DNA from: Candidatus Auribacterota bacterium
GTDB taxonomy: Bacteria > Auribacterota > JAFGBW01
Direction of reading: 5' to 3'
DNA: 9,730 nt
Assembly: GCA_016932965.1 (NCBI GenBank)
Contig: JAFGBW010000210.1
Location: 1-9,730, forward strand
The translations under genes and the position numbers were made by a program. This document shows positions 6,010 to 9,730 of the stretch, piece after piece. The notes under the pieces were generated by a model that ran no database searches, had not been told where the DNA came from, and saw only the letters and a program-made list of their open reading frames with translations. The first letter of the stretch is position 1. Each line of letters begins with the position of its first letter.

Positions 6010-7308
6010 TTATATCTGGTTCAAAGACGCTTCAATATCCGCCAGGATATCTTCAACATTCTCAATCCCGATGGAAAGCCGTATAAAATCCTGTGTCACG
6101 CCTGTAGAGAGCTGTTCCTCTTCGGTCAGCTGTTGGTGGGTGGTGCTGGCAGGATGAATCGCCAGGGTTTTGGCGTCGCCGATATTCGCCAGATGCGAAA
6201 CCAGCTTCAAATGATCAATGAATCTTTTTCCGGCGCTCAATCCGCCCTTTATTCCAAAACCAAGGATCCCGCCGGACCCGCGGGGCAGATATTTTTTCGT
6301 TCTTTCAAATTCCGTGCTTGTTTTCAATCCCGGATAATTCACCCAGGACACTTTGGGATGTTTTTCCAAAAATTCAGCCACCTTTAGCGCGTTCTCGGAA
6401 TGCCGTACCATCCTTAAATGCAGGGTTTCCAATCCCTGCAGGAATAAAAATGAATTAAACGGGGATACAGCGGCGCCCAAATCCCTGAGTAAAACGACCC
6501 TTGCTTTGGTAATATAGGCAGTATTACCGGAAGGTTTCAAAGCCTCGACAAAGTTGATCCCGTGATAACTCGGGTCAGGATCAGCGATCAGGGAAAACTT
6601 GCTTTTTCCATTTTCCTTTACAGTCCAGTCGAACTTTCCTGAATCCACGATCACGCCTCCAAGGGACGTTCCATGTCCGCCGATAAATTTCGTCGCGGAA
6701 TACACAATGATATCCGCTCCGAAATCAAAAGGCTTTAATAAATAGGGTGAAACCGTATTATCCAGAACCAGCGGAAGATTATTTTGATGCGCCACGTTCG
6801 ACAAGCCTTCCAAATCCGCCACATCCAATTTCGGATTACCGATGGACTCAGCGTAAATGGCCCTGGTCTTTCCGGTGATCGCTTTCTGAAAAGAATCCAG
6901 ATCATTTGATTTGACAAATTTCACCTGGATCCCCAGTTTCCGGAACGTATAATGTAAAAGGGTATGCGTCCCTCCATAGAGATTATCCGCTGAAACGATT
7001 TCATCCCCAGCCTGGGCAATATTTAAAAGCGCAATCGTTATGGCGGATTGTCCGCTTGACAATGCCAGCGCCCCAATCCCTTTGTCAAGCGCAGCTATCC
7101 TTTTTTCAAAAACATCAGTCGTTGGATTCATCAAGCGGGTGTATATATTCCCAGCTTCCTTCAAAGCAAATAAATTGGCGGCATGTTCCGTGCTTTTAAA
7201 CTTGTAAGAAGTGGTTTGATAAATCGGTACAGCACGCGCACCAGTGGCTGTGTCCGGTTCATGCCCTGCATGAAGCAAAAGAGTTTCATCTTTTAATGTG
7301 TGCGGCAT
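6010..7308 (-). CDS. metY: O-acetylhomoserine sulfhydrylase (aminocarboxypropyltransferase)
   Basis: A 432-residue Cys/Met-metabolism PLP enzyme of the long MetY subgroup; cystathionine gamma-synthases and lyases are usually near 380-400 residues. It should join O-acetylhomoserine and sulfide to give homocysteine for methionine. The PLP lysine is Lys207 ([16 protein letters not shown]), the phosphate-binding segment is SSGQSA (84-89), the pyridine-binding Asp is Asp183 (VLDNT), and the Tyr/Arg pair contributed from the neighbouring subunit is in IYTRLMNPT (56-64). AAAGGA precedes the ATG by about 9 bases. It is the first gene of the operon and has its own promoter and dyad just upstream. With cysK next to it, the operon encodes direct sulfhydrylation of both C3 and C4 amino-acid acceptors. 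Confidence 0.9.
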   Translation of the reverse strand: MPHTLKDETLLLHAGHEPDTATGARAVPIYQTTSYKFKSTEHAANLFALKEAGNIYTRLMNPTTDVFEKRIAALDKGIGALALSSGQSAITIALLNIAQAGDEIVSADNLYGGTHTLLHYTFRKLGIQVKFVKSNDLDSFQKAITGKTRAIYAESIGNPKLDVADLEGLSNVAHQNNLPLVLDNTVSPYLLKPFDFGADIIVYSATKFIGGHGTSLGGVIVDSGKFDWTVKENGKSKFSLIADPDPSYHGINFVEALKPSGNTAYITKARVVLLRDLGAAVSPFNSFLFLQGLETLHLRMVRHSENALKVAEFLEKHPKVSWVNYPGLKTSTEFERTKKYLPRGSGGILGFGIKGGLSAGKRFIDHLKLVSHLANIGDAKTLAIHPASTTHQQLTEEEQLSTGVTQDFIRLSIGIENVEDILADIEASLNQI

Positions 7309-7347
7309 ATTCTTATTCCTTTCATTGGAGATGATAACTATTAATAT

Positions 7348-7374
7348 ATACTAACTCTATCATTTTAGTAGTAT
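7348..7374 (-). promoter_or_regulatory. Candidate Rrf2-family operator of the metY operon
   Basis: A 27-base dyad with perfect 6-base arms, ATACTA (7348-7353) and TAGTAT (7369-7374), and a 15-base spacer. It covers the predicted transcription start and touches the -10 box, so a bound dimer would block initiation. The length and AT-rich style are like sites of Rrf2-family sulfur regulators such as CymR. The assignment to the regulator encoded in this operon is inference. Confidence 0.4.
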
Positions 7375-7401
7375 TTTAATTTAAAAACTTAATCCTGTCA
7401 A
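7373..7401 (-). promoter_or_regulatory. Sigma70-type promoter of metY-cysK-rrf2
   Basis: On the minus strand, a perfect -35 TTGACA (7401-7396) and a -10 TAAAAT (7378-7373) are separated by 17 bases. Initiation would fall near 7366, giving a leader of roughly 58 bases that is too short and unstructured for a SAM riboswitch or T-box. It is the best promoter match I see in the window. Confidence 0.65.
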
Positions 7402-7415
7402 TATAAAATATTTAA

Positions 7416-8939
7416 TCAGGTGATGAACAGCGATTTGGATGAAAAGTTAGGTTCTGCGGTCAGATTCACTCCTAGTTTCCTCAATCCAGCCTCATCCCCT
7501 GGAGTGGGGATGTGGGTCATATGGACCTCGCATCCTTTTAATTCTTTGAGCTTCTGAAGAGCCATCTCGGCAGCCGGATTGGTCAGGGCGCTTATGGAAA
7601 GAGCAACCAGCGTCTCCTCCAGATCGAGACTGACTTTTTTTCCTTTGAGTATGTCTTTTTTAAGATGGGCGATTTTATCAATGATGGCGGGGGGAAGCAG
7701 ATGGATTTTATCAGGAATCTCGGCCAGGAATTTCACCGCATTCATGACCAAACTGGATGCGGCATGCATCATGGAAGAATTCTCACCCGTCATGATGGTT
7801 CCGTCCGGCAGTTCAATGGCCGCACCGCAGAATATGCCTTCGTTTCCTTTTCCCTTTTCACGGGATGTATCTGAAGCCTTCCTGGCAGGTGTTACAACCA
7901 GTCTGTTCTCCAGTTCTATACCCAGATCTTCCATCAAAAGCTGCACCCTTTGAACCGTTTCCTTGTCAACGAATCCGATTGCATACTCGCAGGCATATCG
8001 GAAATATCGCCGGATGACCTCCTGAATAGAGGCCTCTCTCACCACGGTATCATCCACGATCCCGAATCCGGCGCGGTTCACTCCCATGTCCGTAGGCGAT
8101 TGGTAAATCAGTTCCTCTCCGGTTATCTTTTTTAAAATCCGCTTGAGAACGGGAAACACTTCCACATCGCGGTTATAATTGATGGTCTGGACGTTGTAGG
8201 CTTCAAGATGAAAATGATCTATGCAGTTGTAATCTCTAATATCAGCCGTAGCCGCTTCATAGGCGACATTCACAGGATGTTTCAAGGGGATGTTCCAGAT
8301 CGGAAAAGTTTCAAATTTGGCATATCCTGAATGGATCCCTTTTTTATGATCATGATAAAGCTGTGAAAGACAGGTGGCCAGTTTTCCGCTGTTGGGTCCG
8401 GGCCCTGTGACCACGACTATCGGAGAAGAAGTTTCTATATGAGGATTGGCACCATACCCCTCATCACTGACAATCGTGTCCACATCGGTAGGATAACCCC
8501 TGGTTTTTCTGTGCGTATAGACCCGGATGCCACGGCGTTCAAGCTTGTTTTTAAAAAGGGTTGCGGCAGGCTGATCCTCAAAACGGGTAATCACAACGGA
8601 ATTGACGGGGATGCCCCAATCCGAAAAATCATCGATCTGCTTTAAAGCATCTGAATCATAGGTGATCCCGAAATCAGCGCGAATTTTCTTGCGTTCAATA
8701 TCTCCGGCATAAATGGCCAGGATTACATCTATTTTTGATTTCTTCTGCAATTCCTGAAGAAGACGCATCTTGACGCAGGGATCAAAGCCAGGCAGGATGC
8801 GGGCGGCATGCATGTCATAAAGTATTTTTCCGCCGAATTCAAGGTAAAGCTTGTTGTTAAAACGCTGTACTCTTTCCAGAATGGCCGATGTCTGTTCAGC
8901 GAGATATTTGTCATTATCGAATCCTGCCTTGTTAGCCAT
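7416..8939 (-). CDS. DUF1846 family protein
   Basis: A complete 507-residue protein of the DUF1846 (UPF0371-like) family, recognised by its opening ([21 protein letters not shown], then [24 protein letters not shown] at about 31-54) and full family length. Members are soluble and widely distributed; structures have been solved but, to my knowledge, no firm function is established. Residues 174-187 read [14 protein letters not shown], a glycine-rich loop after a beta strand that looks like a phosphate-binding loop but does not fit the Walker A spacing. Other likely conserved pieces are YKFETFP-like [10 protein letters not shown] (207-216), [12 protein letters not shown] (281-292) and [22 protein letters not shown] (372-393). 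The C-terminal part (about 410-507) is a helical and mixed extension that may aid oligomer formation. AAGGAG lies 6 bases before the ATG. It sits upstream of the sulfur operon on the same strand, but metY has its own promoter, so a shared function is not implied. Confidence 0.85.
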   Translation of the reverse strand: MANKAGFDNDKYLAEQTSAILERVQRFNNKLYLEFGGKILYDMHAARILPGFDPCVKMRLLQELQKKSKIDVILAIYAGDIERKKIRADFGITYDSDALKQIDDFSDWGIPVNSVVITRFEDQPAATLFKNKLERRGIRVYTHRKTRGYPTDVDTIVSDEGYGANPHIETSSPIVVVTGPGPNSGKLATCLSQLYHDHKKGIHSGYAKFETFPIWNIPLKHPVNVAYEAATADIRDYNCIDHFHLEAYNVQTINYNRDVEVFPVLKRILKKITGEELIYQSPTDMGVNRAGFGIVDDTVVREASIQEVIRRYFRYACEYAIGFVDKETVQRVQLLMEDLGIELENRLVVTPARKASDTSREKGKGNEGIFCGAAIELPDGTIMTGENSSMMHAASSLVMNAVKFLAEIPDKIHLLPPAIIDKIAHLKKDILKGKKVSLDLEETLVALSISALTNPAAEMALQKLKELKGCEVHMTHIPTPGDEAGLRKLGVNLTAEPNFSSKSLFIT

Positions 8940-9015
8940 ATGTTGCTCCTTGCATGTATCGCCGGTTGAAAGTCAGTTGCCTCCACCAGATGTGGGGGCT
9001 TGAAATGGTTATCTT

Positions 9016-9045
9016 CTTAAAGCCTCTTTAATATGAACCAGTCAA
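9016..9045 (-). promoter_or_regulatory. Possible promoter of the DUF1846 gene
   Basis: On the minus strand, TTGACT (9045-9040) and TTTAAG (9021-9016) are spaced by 18 bases: five of six and four of six matches to the sigma70 boxes. Transcription would start about 70 bases before the ATG. The -10 match is modest, and AT-rich sequence nearby offers other choices. Confidence 0.3.
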
Positions 9046-9093
9046 TGTGGTATAAAATTGATATCATTTATTATGTTTAATATTTTTATTCCA

Positions 9094-9198
9094 CCACGGA
9101 GATCACGGAGGACAAAAAGAGTTGTGAGGGTTGAGTTAAAATCTCATCATTCCATCTCATGACTCAACACTCAAAATTTTTTCCAATTTCCTCCGTGG
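9094..9198. repeat. Nested inverted repeat of the CCACGGAG/CTCCGTGG type
   Basis: The outer arms are CCACGGAG (9094-9101) and CTCCGTGG (9191-9198); the left side carries a second partial copy, CACGGAG, at 9104-9110. An inner pair, GAGGGTTGAGT (9126-9136) and ACTCAACACTC (9162-9172), matches at 10 of 11 positions. Read on the minus strand, the inner hairpin is followed a few bases later by CTCTTTTT, so it could help end transcription of the peptidase-like gene. The style matches widely dispersed CACGGAG intergenic repeats that I recall from environmental genomes. Confidence 0.55.
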
Positions 9199-9324
9199 CG
9201 AAAACTAATTTTTGATGCTCCCGTAACTGTCAAACTTTGCCAATCCAAATCCTGTGGCGGTGAATACGGAATTAATTGCCAAAGGTAAAGTTAACACATC
9301 CCTTGTATGAACCAAAACATTAAA

Positions 9325-9730
9325 TCATTCCAGAAATGGCGGAACAGGACAATCAAGCGTGTCTGCAATGGCTCTCAATAATTCCGCTTCCTCAACCGTC
9401 ACTTTACCATCCCGAACAGCGCAAGCGGTGCAGGAATCCAGAATGATCTTTTTTATGGAAAAAGACGCCTGTTTGATCTGCTGCAGCGATGCATCCACCG
9501 TTTTCAAGGAACAAATCTCCCTTGCCTCGATCTGGAGATCCTCCTTTTGAATCCTGGCCATTCCAGCCCTGAAAGCAGCCATGGCTTCGGTTTCTCCTGG
9601 ATTTCCATACCAGGCCAGCGCGGATAAAAGACCGCGGCAGGAACTGATCAGCGGAGAAAGAGCATGATACCGGACCGCTGAACTTTTCTTTTTACTGTAA
9701 TAGGATTCCAGCTTTCTGGAAATCATCTTC
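9325..9730 (-). CDS. C-terminal part of a probable M48-type metallopeptidase
   Basis: A frame open from the right window edge to a TGA at 9327-9325 gives the last 134 or so residues of a longer minus-strand protein. The end, IILDSCTACAVRDGKVTVEEAELLRAIADTLDCPVPPFLE, resembles the C-terminal tail of a group of long (about 600-residue) M48/Ste24-like membrane peptidases, where a helical 'ADG-VT-EAELLRAIA-LDCP-PP' segment follows the protease domain. The DG(K)VT-EAE part also recalls TerB-like helical domains. The HExxH catalytic motif and membrane segments would lie outside the window, so the protease assignment rests on the tail alone. Other helical proteins with a TerB-like end remain possible. 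Confidence 0.5.
   Translation of the reverse strand, partial: KMISRKLESYYSKKKSSAVRYHALSPLISSCRGLLSALAWYGNPGETEAMAAFRAGMARIQKEDLQIEAREICSLKTVDASLQQIKQASFSIKKIILDSCTACAVRDGKVTVEEAELLRAIADTLDCPVPPFLE

Larger units (their letters stand above)
8940..9324. other. Intergenic region upstream of the DUF1846 gene
   Basis: No gene is evident in these 385 bases between two minus-strand genes. They contain the leader and a possible promoter of the DUF1846 gene (9016-9045), an AT-rich stretch (9046-9090), the nested inverted repeat of the CCACGGAG type (9094-9198), and about 125 further bases (9199-9324) after the peptidase-like gene in which I see no clear structure. Confidence 0.6.

Noticed and set aside
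5914-6387. 157-codon plus-strand open frame spanning the cysK start and metY end
   Set aside because: It is antisense to two genes with intact catalytic motifs and shows no protein-like pattern of its own.
7309-7366. SAM riboswitch or T-box leader ahead of metY
   Set aside because: The predicted leader is only about 58 bases and shows no suitable stem set; the dyad at the promoter is a better explanation for control.
8379-8408. Canonical Walker A ATPase motif in the DUF1846 protein (residues 178-187)
   Set aside because: The GPGPNSGKL spacing does not fit GxxxxGK[ST] and no clear Walker B partner is visible, so no ATPase call is made.
9205-9324. In-frame continuation of 39 codons after the TGA of the peptidase-like gene
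   Set aside because: An open run of this length after a stop is expected by chance fairly often, no readthrough signal is visible, and PPFLE is a natural family-like end.

Overview
The window holds two convergent gene blocks that meet in a repeat-filled intergenic stretch at about 4273-4622. The organism looks like a Gram-negative-type bacterium of moderate GC, probably uncultured or environmental. The tad pilus genes, the Rrf2-linked sulfur genes, the DUF1846 protein and the many palindromic intergenic repeats (AAGAATTGAGAAT-type, ACCACGAA-type and CCACGGAG-type) would fit Omnitrophota or Desulfobacterota-like genomes. That placement is an impression, not a demonstrated assignment.

Plus strand, 1-4272: the tail of a tad/Flp (type IVb) pilus locus. 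In order it contains the 3' end of an unidentified gene, a TadG-like protein, a TadE-like minor pilin, an AT-richer gene of unknown family encoding a membrane-anchored protein, a very short Flp-like prepilin, the probable major Flp pilin, and the prepilin peptidase (CpaA/TadV) that should process these prepilins. Four of the five complete structural products begin with a short basic segment ending in Gly followed by a hydrophobic helix, and three of those four carry Glu at mature position +5. The ATPases, secretin and TadB/TadC platform are not in the window and would lie upstream of position 1 or elsewhere.

Minus strand, 9730-4623: first the C-terminal end of what is probably an M48-type metallopeptidase, then a complete DUF1846 protein, then a compact sulfur-assimilation operon metY - cysK - rrf2. 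metY has a near-consensus sigma70 promoter (TTGACA-17-TAAAAT) overlapped by a 27-bp dyad, ATACTA-N15-TAGTAT. This is the natural candidate operator for the Rrf2 regulator encoded at the end of the same operon. MetY (O-acetylhomoserine sulfhydrylase) and CysK (O-acetylserine sulfhydrylase) both fix sulfide into amino acids, so the regulator probably senses cysteine, CysK status or Fe-S/redox state.

The intergenic spaces carry at least four separate fold-back sequences (3062-3191, 4341-4385, 4479-4577, 9094-9198) and a solo copy of one repeat core (1522-1544). They are the least explained part of the window. I see no tRNA, rRNA, CRISPR array, transposase or phage gene.
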